64,000 nt of DNA from Yeosuana aquiaggeris (GCF_044003965.1 NZ_JBAWKC010000003.1:1-64000), one strand, 5' to 3'. Counted from the first letter of the stretch, positions 1 through 8,491 are shown. Numbers and translations are program-made. The notes: generated from the sequence alone by a model not told the origin.

Positions 1-294
1 AGTGACAGAAGATCCAGTACTGATATCAATTTTAAAGTGAGGAAGTACAATAGAAATGAAGATTATTATTGGGCCGGCATATCGTATCGTTTTCTTAACG
101 ACCAGTTTTTTAAACCATTAAATGTTGGACCTATGGTAGGTTTTAAAAAGTCTATGTTCTATTTTGGATATGCTTATCAGGTAACCATTAATGATTTATC
201 AAGTTACAATTCGGGAACCCATGTCATTACCATAGGCTTAGATTTTCTACGAGGCATCAGTAACTGTCCTTGTACACAAAGTCCAGTTCATTAG
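1..294 (+). CDS. PorP/SprF-family type IX secretion membrane protein, C-terminal fragment
   Basis: The frame is open from the first base of the window, so the gene is cut off at its 5' end and only about 97 C-terminal residues are visible. The fragment alternates polar and aromatic residues in short beta-strand-like segments. It has the ending usual for PorP/SprF outer-membrane proteins: a strand with FGYAYQVTIN, then SSYNSGTHVITIGLDF, close to the C-terminus. PorP/SprF proteins sit in the outer membrane and work with the type IX secretion system and its gliding adhesins. After the last strand comes a short tail with a Cys-Pro-Cys. The partner gene normally lying upstream is outside the window. 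Family assignment rests on this C-terminal pattern only. Confidence 0.72.
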   Translation, partial: SDRRSSTDINFKVRKYNRNEDYYWAGISYRFLNDQFFKPLNVGPMVGFKKSMFYFGYAYQVTINDLSSYNSGTHVITIGLDFLRGISNCPCTQSPVH

Positions 295-488
295 TGTTTA
301 AGCCGAATTGAGCTTAAGTATACTTAATTAAATATTCGATGGTAATCAATAAGATCTATATTCAATAATTATTTGATTTTTTCAACAAGACATGTTCCTA
401 GTTATATGTTTATAATTTAACACTATTTTAACAACTATTCCTTTCAGCTTAGCTCTTGTTTTATACCTTATCGGCTAACACAATTTTT

Positions 489-680
489 ATGAAAGTAATA
501 CAAATAAAAAGAAAAACTAAAACAGAAAGACGATACAGTAAAGAGATGGGTGAGTTGACAACTAATGTCACTTATGTAAAAAAATATCTTTTAGGCTTAC
601 CTGTTAAAACACTTCATAAATACCGAGATACATATCATGGTTTAGTAAAAGATTGCAAAGATTGTTCTTTAGCTCGGTAA
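489..680 (+). CDS. Small basic protein of unknown function (63 aa)
   Basis: I do not recognise a named family. The protein is strongly basic in its first 20 residues (MKVIQIKRKTKTERRYSKEM) and ends with a Cys-x-x-Cys pair (DCKDCSLAR). No membrane segment or signal peptide is visible. An in-frame ATG at 456 would add 11 hydrophobic residues; the ATG at 489 starts at the basic segment and is preferred. The gene stands alone between the PorP/SprF fragment and the phosphorylase gene. Its composition looks like a real protein rather than random frame, but coding status is not certain. The CxxC could be a metal site or incidental. Confidence 0.5.
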   Translation: MKVIQIKRKTKTERRYSKEMGELTTNVTYVKKYLLGLPVKTLHKYRDTYHGLVKDCKDCSLAR

Positions 681-768
681 TATACTTACTTCATTGTGGG
701 ATCATTAAATATTCCATTATTTTTAAATTATTAGCAAAATCGTATATGATTAATTTATTAATTATAAA

Positions 769-776
769 TACATTTG
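769..776 (+). promoter_or_regulatory. Bacteroidota -7 promoter box upstream of the glgP-like gene
   Basis: TACATTTG matches the Bacteroidota sigma-A -7 consensus TAnnTTTG and lies 21 bases before the ATG of the phosphorylase-like gene, so the leader would be only about 15 bases. No clear -33 TTG is seen at ideal spacing. Confidence 0.5.
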
Positions 777-797
777 CACCTTTAAAAATAATTTCAG

Positions 798-2432
798 ATG
801 ACAAATAATAATATCCATCCATATAAACCGGCAAAGAATTTTGAAAAGAAAGTAGCTTACTTTAGTATGGAGTTTGGTATTCATCAAGCATTAAAAATTT
901 ATTCAGGAGGTCTTGGCTTTTTAGCAGGATCTCATATGCGTTCTGCTCATGAACTTAAGCAAAATGTGATAGGTATTGGTATGTTATGGAAATACGGTTA
1001 TTATGATCAATCCAGAAATGATGATCAAACATTACGTACGGATTTTACTGAAAAGGCGTATCACTTTTTAGAAGATACAGGAATTGAGGTCTCTGTAAAA
1101 TTGCATGACAATCCTAATGTAAAAGTACGTGCCTATCTTTTAAAACCAGAAATTTTTGGTTCAGCACCAATTTATTTATTGAGTACTGATGTTGACGGTA
1201 ATGACTTTTTATCTAGAACAATTACCAATCACTTATATGATTCTAACGAGGTAACCAGGGTTTCACAAAGTATTGTTTTGGGAATTGGAGGTGCAAAAGT
1301 AGTTGAAGCATTAGGTGGTGCAGATATATATCATTTAAATGAAGGACATGGGTTGCCGGCTTTTTATTATTTAAAGGATAAAGGCGTTAAAAGAAATCAA
1401 TTTGCTTTTACAACGCATACACCTGAAAAAGCTGGAAATGAAGAGCGTGATGGACGTCATTTAAATAGATGTGGTTTTTTTGGGAAAATGCTTTCTGATG
1501 AAGAATTAGAAAAGGAAACTGTTAACGGAGGAATGATTAATTATACGGTTTCTGCTCTTAGAATGGCAAAAAAAGCAAATGCTGTATCAAAATTACATGC
1601 AGTGGTCTCTAATGAAATGTGGAAGGATTATGATAAGACTTGTGAAATTATTCCTATCACAAATGCACAAAATCAAAACTTTTGGCAAGACAACCAAATT
1701 AAAAAAGCTTGGGAAAAGAGAAATACTAAAGCATTTAAGAAAAGAAAAGGAGAACTGAAGCAACAATTGTTTGATGAAGTTCTTAATCAAACAAAAAAAA
1801 TATTTGATCCAAACGTCTTAACCTTTGTTTGGGCTAGGCGTTTTGCAGGTTATAAGCGTGCAGATCTATTGTTACATGATATCGAAAGATTTAAAAGATT
1901 AATTTCTAATTCTAAATATCCTGTTCAAATTATTTGGGCAGGAAAACCATATCCTTTTGATTATTATGCCATTGATATTTTTAATCATCTAGTCAATTAT
2001 TCTAAAACAGCACCAAATTTGGCCGTTTTAATTGGATATGAAATGGATTTATCCAGAAAGCTAAAAGAAGGTTCTGATGTTTGGTTAAACACCCCAAGAA
2101 TTACCCGTGAAGCTTCAGGAACAAGTGGCATGACCGCAGCCATGAATGGATCTATAAACGTATCTATTAATGATGGATGGATTCCTGAATTTCAAAAGGA
2201 TGGAAAAAACTGTTTTGTGTTACCTGAGCTTGATCACACCATGCCGGTGTGGCAACAAGATAAAATAGATGCTGAAAACTTGTATGATATTTTAGAAAAT
2301 AAAGTCATTCCTATGTATTATGAGCGTCCCGAAGAATGGCAAAAAATGGTGTTTCAAGGAATTGATGATGTCATTCCAAAATTTTCTAGTCATAGAATGG
2401 CCGAGCAATATTATAAGGAATTATATAAATAG
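798..2432 (+). CDS. glgP: Alpha-glucan family phosphorylase (GT35-like), atypical cofactor site
   Basis: The protein (544 aa) has the layout of the short bacterial alpha-glucan phosphorylases. The N-terminus has YFSMEFGIHQALKIYSGGLG, followed by HLNEGHG at residues 179-185, a central RRFAGYKRADLLL, and a C-terminal EASGTSGM segment. Such enzymes release glucose 1-phosphate from storage glucan in the cytoplasm. One thing is odd. In phosphorylases the pyridoxal-phosphate lysine sits directly after the Met of the GTSGM/GTGNM segment, and here that position is Thr446 (GTSGMTAAMNG). The protein may therefore lack PLP and not be a classical phosphorylase; a retaining glycosyltransferase is the alternative. 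At 544 residues it is shorter than the roughly 800-residue muscle or MalP type. It is monocistronic, with a hairpin directly after the stop. Confidence 0.8.
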   Translation: MTNNNIHPYKPAKNFEKKVAYFSMEFGIHQALKIYSGGLGFLAGSHMRSAHELKQNVIGIGMLWKYGYYDQSRNDDQTLRTDFTEKAYHFLEDTGIEVSVKLHDNPNVKVRAYLLKPEIFGSAPIYLLSTDVDGNDFLSRTITNHLYDSNEVTRVSQSIVLGIGGAKVVEALGGADIYHLNEGHGLPAFYYLKDKGVKRNQFAFTTHTPEKAGNEERDGRHLNRCGFFGKMLSDEELEKETVNGGMINYTVSALRMAKKANAVSKLHAVVSNEMWKDYDKTCEIIPITNAQNQNFWQDNQIKKAWEKRNTKAFKKRKGELKQQLFDEVLNQTKKIFDPNVLTFVWARRFAGYKRADLLLHDIERFKRLISNSKYPVQIIWAGKPYPFDYYAIDIFNHLVNYSKTAPNLAVLIGYEMDLSRKLKEGSDVWLNTPRITREASGTSGMTAAMNGSINVSINDGWIPEFQKDGKNCFVLPELDHTMPVWQQDKIDAENLYDILENKVIPMYYERPEEWQKMVFQGIDDVIPKFSSHRMAEQYYKELYK

Positions 2433-2450
2433 TTTATATATTTAAATAGA

Positions 2451-2483
2451 AAAGGCAAGTTTTTACAGCTTGCCTTTATTTTT
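2451..2483 (+). terminator. Intrinsic terminator after the glgP-like gene
   Basis: A 10-bp stem, AAAGGCAAGT paired with GCTTGCCTTT around a 7-base loop, is followed by a T-rich stretch. It ends just 3 bases before the ATG of the MFS gene. Confidence 0.7.
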
Positions 2484-2486
2484 ATA

Positions 2487-3629
2487 ATGGAATTAAAAGT
2501 CAAACAAAGAATTGCCTTAGGAACTTATTTTTTCTTATCAGGACTTAGTTTTGCCACCTGGGCTTCCCGTATCCCAACGATTAAAACATTTTTCAACTTA
2601 AACGAAGCAGAACTCGGTACCGTCCTATTAGCTATGCCTATAAGTTCCTTAATTGGTTTGCCTATTTCGGGATGGTTAGTTTCAAAATTTGATAGCAGAC
2701 AGCCTTTATTAGTCTCTTTTATTTTATTTATTTTTTCATTGATTTGGATTGGGTATATCCAATCTACCTTCATGTTAATAGTCGCTATTAGTTTCTTCTC
2801 GTTCTTTATGCGAATACTTAATATAGCAATGAATACACAATCTCTTATTTTACAGAGAAAATTTGAAAAACGAATCGTGGGTTCTTTTCATGGGCTTTGG
2901 AGTACTGGTGGTTTGGTTGGTGTTGCGTTTTCAACCATAATGGTAAAACTTCATGTAGGTATAGCCAATCATTTACTCGCAGTTTCTATATTATCATTGG
3001 TTCTTATTGTTATAGCCTATAATTTCACAATTAAAAATGACAAATCTCCAACGGGTAATAAACTTATTTTTGGAAAGCCAGATCCCTTTATTTTATATTT
3101 AGGGGTCATTATTTTTTTAGCCGCCATTTGTGAAGGCGGCATGTTTGACTGGAGTGGCGTATTTTTTAAAGAAGTTATTCAAGAAGACGTCTTCACTTAT
3201 GGCTATCTTTCTTTTATGACCTGTATGGCCTTATCAAGGTTTTATTCTGATAAAATGATAAATAAAATAGGGGCAAAAAGCACTTATGTGATTAGTTCTA
3301 CGGTCATAACAATAGGTATTTTAATAGCTGTTTTGTTTCCATATTTCTGGTCGGCTCTTTTAGGATTTTGTTTGGTTGGATTTGGTACCGCTGCCATTTT
3401 TCCTATGACCTTTGCCTTAGCAGGTTCATCTGATAAGTATTCACCAGGAATGGCCATCTCTATTATTTCAACTTATGGAATTTTAGGGATGTTTATCGGT
3501 CCGCCAATGATAGGCTATTTGGCACATGCTTTTGGCTTAAAAAACGCCTTTTTTGTTTTTGTAGTCGTTGGGCTTTTAATTATTCCAATTTCTCAGAGTT
3601 TTTTTAGATTTCAATCTAAAAAACATTAA
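2487..3629 (+). CDS. MFS transporter
   Basis: This 380-residue integral membrane protein has about 12 hydrophobic segments in two halves, split near residues 185-200 by a charged loop (TIKNDKSPTGNK). The start (FFLSGLSFATWASRIPTIK) followed by NEAELGTVLLAMP and the loop GWLVSKFDSRQPL is the pattern of the sugar-permease/YbjJ-like branch of the major facilitator superfamily. It is an inner-membrane carrier, but the substrate cannot be read from the sequence. Its ATG lies just after the terminator of the preceding gene. It ends one base before the convergent cyclotransferase gene, so the two messages must overlap in their 3' parts. Confidence 0.82.
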   Translation: MELKVKQRIALGTYFFLSGLSFATWASRIPTIKTFFNLNEAELGTVLLAMPISSLIGLPISGWLVSKFDSRQPLLVSFILFIFSLIWIGYIQSTFMLIVAISFFSFFMRILNIAMNTQSLILQRKFEKRIVGSFHGLWSTGGLVGVAFSTIMVKLHVGIANHLLAVSILSLVLIVIAYNFTIKNDKSPTGNKLIFGKPDPFILYLGVIIFLAAICEGGMFDWSGVFFKEVIQEDVFTYGYLSFMTCMALSRFYSDKMINKIGAKSTYVISSTVITIGILIAVLFPYFWSALLGFCLVGFGTAAIFPMTFALAGSSDKYSPGMAISIISTYGILGMFIGPPMIGYLAHAFGLKNAFFVFVVVGLLIIPISQSFFRFQSKKH

Positions 3630-4661
3630 TTATTCAATTATTTCAATTTCAAATAATTTATCCCACCTTTTACCAGTTACGAAAACAGTTTTAGTTTTTG
3701 GGTTATAGGCAATACCATTTAAAACATCTAATCCTTGATGTTGTTTAACTAATTTTTTCAACGGAGAAAAATCAATAACCCCAATGACCGCGCCATTTAT
3801 TGGGTTTATTATGGCTACGCCATCTTTTTGATATCTATTAGCATAAATTTTACCATTTATCCACTCAAGCTCATTTATTTCTTTTATGGGGCCTTTATTG
3901 GTGTATACTTGAATATATTCTTGCTCAATCATAGTCTCAGGGTTTAAAATCCATAAATCCTCAGAGCCATCACTTTTATAAATGACATTACCATTATTAC
4001 ATAATCCCCAACCTTCTTTACTTTTTCCATATTTAAAACTGTTCGTTTTTTCAAAACTGTTTAAGTCATAAATAAAGCCAATCCCTTTTTGCCAGGTTAA
4101 TTGATAAATTTTGTTATTTAAAATGGTAAGACCTTCACCAAAATACTCATCTGCCAGATCTATATTTTTAAGGATACTTCCTGTTTTGTAATCTACTTTT
4201 CTCAATTTTGATTCTTTGTATTGACCAGTACTTTCATATAAGGTGTCATTATAAAATTCTAAACCTTGTGTATATGAAGTAATATCATGCGGATATTCAT
4301 TAATTATTTTATAAGTGAAGATTTTTGGAGTTTCATTGTTTAGAATAATAATGTTTTGAAAGACGGATTGATGCTCATTATTGAAATATACCACAGCCTC
4401 AATAGTTTGTTTACCTAATTTAAAATCGATTAAAGATGAAGACTCTCCAATTGTTTTGTTATCAAGTTTAAATACAATGGAATCAATAGTTTGATTTTTA
4501 GGGTTTTCTAACGATATACTTAAAGTCTCATTATTTGAAAAAGTATTGTTTTTTGAATTCGTTTTTAAGATGAAACCACCTTTGTTTTGACCATTATTAG
4601 TCCCACAGGCTATAAGTAGGATACTTAAAAATATGATTATGAGGTGTTTAAAAATATTCAT
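3630..4661 (-). CDS. Glutaminyl-peptide cyclotransferase (plant-type QC), lipoprotein
   Basis: The protein is 343 aa. The N-terminus (FLSILLIACGTN) is a lipoprotein signal with Cys at about residue 19. Residues 30-110 form an extra domain resembling an Ig-like beta sandwich. Residues 115-343 match the five-bladed propeller family of glutamine cyclotransferases: YTQGLEFYNDTLYESTG, YFGEGLTILNNKIYQLTW, GWGLCNNG, YKSDGSEDLWILNP, INELEWINGKIYANRY and HQGLDVLNGIAYN. These enzymes convert an N-terminal glutamine of exported proteins to pyroglutamate. That fits an envelope lipoprotein in an organism with much type IX secretion, where mature proteins often start with Gln. It is monocistronic and convergent with the MFS gene. 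Confidence 0.85.
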   Translation of the reverse strand: MNIFKHLIIIFLSILLIACGTNNGQNKGGFILKTNSKNNTFSNNETLSISLENPKNQTIDSIVFKLDNKTIGESSSLIDFKLGKQTIEAVVYFNNEHQSVFQNIIILNNETPKIFTYKIINEYPHDITSYTQGLEFYNDTLYESTGQYKESKLRKVDYKTGSILKNIDLADEYFGEGLTILNNKIYQLTWQKGIGFIYDLNSFEKTNSFKYGKSKEGWGLCNNGNVIYKSDGSEDLWILNPETMIEQEYIQVYTNKGPIKEINELEWINGKIYANRYQKDGVAIINPINGAVIGVIDFSPLKKLVKQHQGLDVLNGIAYNPKTKTVFVTGKRWDKLFEIEIIE

Positions 4662-4736
4662 TTGAATTGTAAATTTTAAGCAAGATATTTATTTAAAATC
4701 AGTTTAAAAAATCATTGTGAAAATTTTAAAAGGTTG

Positions 4737-4744
4737 TATCTTTG
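4737..4744 (+). promoter_or_regulatory. -7 promoter box of the SRP RNA gene
   Basis: TATCTTTG matches TAnnTTTG, with a TTG about 19 bases upstream (4715-4717). The RNA 5' end expected from the fold (4750) lies 6 bases after the box, as expected for a transcription start. Confidence 0.65.
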
Positions 4745-4749
4745 CAGTC

Positions 4750-4843
4750 GGCAAGTCCTACACAACCAGCTCCTGTTGAATCCTCCAGGTCGGGAACGAA
4801 GCAAAGGTAAATGGTCGTAGCGGTGTGATGTAGGTAGCTTGCC
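4750..4843 (+). ncRNA. ffs: Bacterial small signal recognition particle RNA (4.5S type)
   Basis: A rod-like RNA of about 94 nt. The outer stem is GGCAAG at 4750 pairing with CTTGCC ending at 4843, and inside it CCTACACAACC pairs with GGTGTGATGTAGG. The apical part has CCAGGTCGGGAACGAAGCAA, the conserved Ffh-binding domain IV core with its GGAA-type tetraloop and asymmetric internal loop. The RNA partners with Ffh for co-translational targeting of membrane proteins. The terminal stem is followed at once by a T-run (4844-4850), so the outer helix also serves as the terminator hairpin. A matching promoter lies at the right distance upstream. This is not a protein gene. Confidence 0.93.
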
Positions 4844-4917
4844 TTTTTTTTGTGCTTTTTTCTTTCCTTAAAATCAATTACAATAGTAACTTTATCGTTT
4901 TAATAAAATATAAAAGC

Positions 4918-5721
4918 ATGTCTAAAGTTGTTTTAATTACCGGTGGTTCTTCTGGAATTGGTAAATCTATAGGTGAATTTCTAAATAAGAAAGGCTTTAT
5001 AGTTTATGGTACAAGTAGAAATCCTGAAAATTATAAGGACAGTAAATTTCCTATTTTGCCTTTAGATGTAAAGGATTTATTATCAATTAGAAACACGGTA
5101 AAAGCAATTATTGATAAAGAGGGAAAGCTTGATGTATTAGTTAATAATGCAGGGGTTGGTATTACTGGACCTATTGAAGAAATTCCTGAAGAAGAAATAA
5201 AAAACAATTTTGAGACTAATTTTTTTGGACCAATAAATCTTATTAAGTCGGTTTTACCAAAAATGCGTCAACAGCAATCCGGTTTAATTATAAACATAAC
5301 ATCTATAGCCGGTTATATGGGACTACCATATCGAGGTATATACAGTGCAAGTAAAGCGGCTCTTGAAATTATTACAGAATCTTTTAGAATGGAATTGAAA
5401 GATTTTAATATTCATATGACCAATATTGCCCCCGGTGATTTTGCTACTAATATTGCCACTGGAAGATTTCATTCACCATTACTTGAGAAGTCTCCTTACT
5501 ATAAACCTTACGGAAGTACTTTGGAGTTGATGAATTCACACGTCGATAGTGGGAGTAATCCAAAAATGATGGCTGAAGCGGTGTTTAAGATTATTAATAC
5601 TAAAAACCCTAAAGGGCATTATAAGGTCGGGGCCTTTATGCAAAAGTTTTCTATTTTTTTAAAACGAATTTTACCTGATAAAATGTATGAGAAGTTATTG
5701 CTGAATCATTATAAGTTATAA
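4918..5721 (+). CDS. SDR family NAD(P)-dependent oxidoreductase
   Basis: Classical short-chain dehydrogenase of 267 aa. The cofactor loop TGGSSGIG is at residues 8-15, the NNAG motif near residue 80, and the catalytic Ser and YSASK (Tyr-x-x-x-Lys) follow near residues 130-150. After the active site comes the PGDFAT segment and a variable C-terminal substrate lid. The substrate is unknown. A longer frame opens at 4852, but it would begin within the T-tract of the SRP RNA terminator and add 22 residues before the Rossmann strand. The ATG at 4918 (MSKVVLITGG) is the natural start. The gene is probably transcribed separately from the SRP RNA. Confidence 0.86.
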   Translation: MSKVVLITGGSSGIGKSIGEFLNKKGFIVYGTSRNPENYKDSKFPILPLDVKDLLSIRNTVKAIIDKEGKLDVLVNNAGVGITGPIEEIPEEEIKNNFETNFFGPINLIKSVLPKMRQQQSGLIINITSIAGYMGLPYRGIYSASKAALEIITESFRMELKDFNIHMTNIAPGDFATNIATGRFHSPLLEKSPYYKPYGSTLELMNSHVDSGSNPKMMAEAVFKIINTKNPKGHYKVGAFMQKFSIFLKRILPDKMYEKLLLNHYKL

Positions 5722-5768
5722 TCTATTTTAAATATAATTTTAAGCTAATTCTTTAAAATTAATTACTT

Positions 5769-6194
5769 ATGAAAAAAATATCTTTACTAATTCTGTTGTT
5801 ATCTTTAGTATCACTGCATAGTTGTCAAGACGTCTTGGAATGCATTATAAATAGACGTCCAGAGCTATCAAATAATACCCTTGCACCTGCTCAGGTGGAT
5901 CAATTTTATAGTGAATTAATTTCGGCTGATATTAAAAATGAGCCTTCTGATGACAGTTACAATTACTATTTCTCTATTGATGGTGCATTGCCCAGAGGAA
6001 TTGATTATTATATAGATTATAGGACTATTATAATAGAGGGTACACCTTCGGTTTCTGGAACCTATAATTTTACAGTGAGGCTAAGTGTGGAACAGGCCTT
6101 TAATTATGCCGAAGATTGTGAAAACCGTCTGAATGATTGTGATGGATTATGTGAAGAATCAACTAGCAAAGCCTATAAAATCGTAGTAAATTAA
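5769..6194 (+). CDS. Lipoprotein with putative Ig-like (He_PIG-type) domain
   Basis: This 141-residue protein starts with a lipoprotein signal (LLSLVSLHSCQD, Cys at residue 19), so it is probably anchored in the envelope. The remainder contains the pattern of the putative-Ig He_PIG repeat: a LPRGIDYY strand, then TIIIEGTPSVSGTYNFTVRLSV, which is the typical GTP-x-x-x-GTYNFTV ending. The C-terminal part has four cysteines, which could form disulfides outside the cytoplasm. It follows the SDR gene by 47 bases and may be in the same transcript. Function is unknown; binding or adhesion would be guesswork. Confidence 0.68.
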   Translation: MKKISLLILLLSLVSLHSCQDVLECIINRRPELSNNTLAPAQVDQFYSELISADIKNEPSDDSYNYYFSIDGALPRGIDYYIDYRTIIIEGTPSVSGTYNFTVRLSVEQAFNYAEDCENRLNDCDGLCEESTSKAYKIVVN

Positions 6195-6304
6195 ATTTTG
6201 GTAAATTATTTGTTAATATGTTTTAATAGCAAATGACCTTTCAAAGTGTTCAATTATTGTAAATTCGCGATTATTTTTAAGAAAAACATAAACAACTATA
6301 TTCT

Positions 6305-6958
6305 ATGAAATTTTTTATTGATACAGCAAACCTTAAACAGATAAAAGAAGCTCAAGACCTCGGTGTCCTTGACGGCGTAACTACCAATCCTTCATTAATG
6401 GCTAAAGAAGGTATTACGGGACATGATAATATTATGAAACACTATGTGGATATTTGTAATATTGTTGATGGTGATGTGAGTGCTGAGGTCATTGCAACAG
6501 ATTTTGATGGCATGATTCGCGAAGGGGAAGCCTTAGCAGAATTACATGATCAAATCGTAGTGAAACTACCAATGATAAAAGATGGGATAAAAGCGTGTAA
6601 ATATTTTTCAGAAAAAGGAATAAAAACAAATGTGACTTTAGTGTTTTCACCAGGTCAGGCATTACTTGCTGCGAAAGCTGGAGCAACTTATGTATCGCCT
6701 TTTATTGGTCGTTTAGATGATGTTTCTACAGATGGTTTAAATTTAATTTCTGAAATTCGTCTTATATATGATAATTATTCTTTTGAAACGCAAATTTTAG
6801 CAGCTTCAGTGCGTCACACCATGCATATTATAGATTGTGCTAAATTAGGTGCAGATGTTATGACAGGGCCTTTAAGTGCTATTGAAGGTTTATTAAAGCA
6901 TCCTTTGACTGATTTAGGTTTAGCTCAATTTTTAGCAGATTATAAAAAGGGAAACTAA
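6305..6958 (+). CDS. fsa: Fructose-6-phosphate aldolase / small transaldolase (TalC/FSA family)
   Basis: The 217-residue length and sequence fit the small transaldolase family of TIM barrels. It starts MKFFIDTANL, has GVTTNPSL at residues 24-31, the Schiff-base lysine in VVKLPM (Lys87), TNVTLVFSPGQALLAAKAGA, and SPFIGRLDD. Members either cleave fructose 6-phosphate to dihydroxyacetone and glyceraldehyde 3-phosphate or act as true transaldolases in the pentose phosphate pathway. The sequence alone does not decide between these, and a transaldolase role is likely in this phylum. It is a cytoplasmic, single-gene unit closed by a strong terminator. Confidence 0.88.
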   Translation: MKFFIDTANLKQIKEAQDLGVLDGVTTNPSLMAKEGITGHDNIMKHYVDICNIVDGDVSAEVIATDFDGMIREGEALAELHDQIVVKLPMIKDGIKACKYFSEKGIKTNVTLVFSPGQALLAAKAGATYVSPFIGRLDDVSTDGLNLISEIRLIYDNYSFETQILAASVRHTMHIIDCAKLGADVMTGPLSAIEGLLKHPLTDLGLAQFLADYKKGN

Positions 6959-6975
6959 AAAATAGAACTTCAAAT

Positions 6976-7013
6976 AAAAAAGCCTCAAACTTAAAATAGT
7001 TTGAGGCTTTTTT
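6976..7013. terminator. Bidirectional intrinsic terminator between fsa and the convergent lipoprotein gene
   Basis: AAAAAGCCTCAAACT and AGTTTGAGGCTTTTT form a 15-bp stem with a 6-base loop, flanked by A and T runs on both sides. It can therefore stop transcription from either direction. Confidence 0.85.
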
Positions 7014-7027
7014 ATTTGAGTAAAGTA

Positions 7028-8446
7028 CTATCTGCTTATGAGTCCTAAAAGCTGTTCTTCAAAGTTACTTGAAAACATATTGGCATTGCTATTGACAATA
7101 ATATGATCTTTATCAATGATAATAACTTTAGTCATTGGATAAATAGCAAGTCTATGCATAGATTCTTTAGGATTTTTAAATTGAAATTCATTTATAACTG
7201 AGAATCTATTACTTTTTAAAGTTTTTTCAAAGACTTTAATGTTTTGCTCATCAACATTCACGGCAATAAAATCAATTTCAGGATACTTGATTTTTAGTTC
7301 ATTTACTTTATTATGACTGTCTTTAAAATGGTCATAAAACTTATTAGACCAAAAATATACTGCCGTTGGTCTTTTGATTAATGAATTAAAATTTAAATCA
7401 GAATTTTGAGAATTTACTAAATTTATATTTGGAAATTTCTCTCCTGGCTTTAGGTTATTTAAAGCAACCGTAAGATTAGATATAATTTCATTGTTTTTCT
7501 GATCAGTACTTTTACTTAAAAAGGATTTTTTAATTGTTTCATTATTTTCAACGTCTTTATTTTTTGTTAGAAAAGACATTGTAAAATAAAATAACAAATC
7601 GTTTTTAATTGTTTGGTTGCTTACTAAGCTGTCAATTAAATTTAATTTATCAAGATTATAACATGAAGAGGTACTGCTAAAATGATTTTCCGTTGTATGA
7701 TCTAAATGCTTTTCAAGTGATAAATTATTAAAGTTAGACCTCAAAAAAGAGTTATAACTTAAATACTCTAAATAGCCTTCTTTATTATAATCAACATCTT
7801 TTCTATAACTATAAAAGTCTTTTGGTAAATCTTTAATAACGGTCTTATTGTTATAACCATAATTTATAATCGGATAAATTTCTTTACTTGAATAGTAATT
7901 GTAATTGATATTGGCTTCAGCAATTTCCTTAAATAGTGTTGAGGTTTTATTCTTATTTATAAAATCACTAAGTGCTTTATTTTTTTTCTCTTTAATTTCA
8001 TTTATTTTAACCTCAAATACAACGGGATCCAACTGACAAAGTTTAAATATTTCTTTTTCAATAATTTCATTTTGTAAAAACTCATTAATAAAATAATTGT
8101 TTTTATTGGATCCAGTACCACTATATACCAATGATTCATCAAAATCAAGAGTATTTAATCGAAGTATGATGCTATCATTTGGTTCTAAAAGGACCATCTG
8201 GATTTCGCTACCATGTTTGAATGTGTAAAACCCAGATTCAATAGGACTTATTTTATATAAAAATCTATTACGGTTGTCAAGTTTAATAGTATCTATGACT
8301 TTTTCAGATTTTGAAAGCGTCACAAAATCGCCATTTGGATTAATTATTTCACCACCCAAAAAAGCATGTTCGCTTCCCTCTTTAATATCCTTTTCACAGG
8401 CAAAGAGTGATAAAGCTATTATTATATTAAAAAATAAAATTCTCAT
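7028..8446 (-). CDS. Thioredoxin-like (TlpA/DUF4369-type) lipoprotein without CxxC
   Basis: The protein is 472 aa with a lipoprotein signal (ALSLFACEKD, Cys near residue 17). Residues 20-110 form a short-strand N-terminal domain like those preceding TlpA domains in Bacteroidota. A long helical, Asn/Lys-rich middle part follows. Residues 335-470 resemble a thioredoxin-like fold: GEKFPNINLVN, then RPTAVYFWSNKFYDHFKDSH, IDFIAVNVDE, and YPMTKVIIIDKD with the cis-Pro region. Where a redox TlpA has W-C-x-x-C, this one has WSNKFYDH (about residues 364-372), so it cannot catalyse dithiol exchange. It may be a structural or binding protein of the envelope. It is convergent with fsa. Confidence 0.7.
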   Translation of the reverse strand: MRILFFNIIIALSLFACEKDIKEGSEHAFLGGEIINPNGDFVTLSKSEKVIDTIKLDNRNRFLYKISPIESGFYTFKHGSEIQMVLLEPNDSIILRLNTLDFDESLVYSGTGSNKNNYFINEFLQNEIIEKEIFKLCQLDPVVFEVKINEIKEKKNKALSDFINKNKTSTLFKEIAEANINYNYYSSKEIYPIINYGYNNKTVIKDLPKDFYSYRKDVDYNKEGYLEYLSYNSFLRSNFNNLSLEKHLDHTTENHFSSTSSCYNLDKLNLIDSLVSNQTIKNDLLFYFTMSFLTKNKDVENNETIKKSFLSKSTDQKNNEIISNLTVALNNLKPGEKFPNINLVNSQNSDLNFNSLIKRPTAVYFWSNKFYDHFKDSHNKVNELKIKYPEIDFIAVNVDEQNIKVFEKTLKSNRFSVINEFQFKNPKESMHRLAIYPMTKVIIIDKDHIIVNSNANMFSSNFEEQLLGLISR

Positions 8447-8491
8447 AATTTTGACCCCTCAGTGGCATTGGAATTTCTACCCATCTACCTA

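Noticed and set aside
4852..4917. Longer N-terminus for the SDR oxidoreductase
   Set aside because: It would start in the T-tract of the SRP RNA terminator and add residues before the Rossmann strand; the ATG at 4918 is the natural start.
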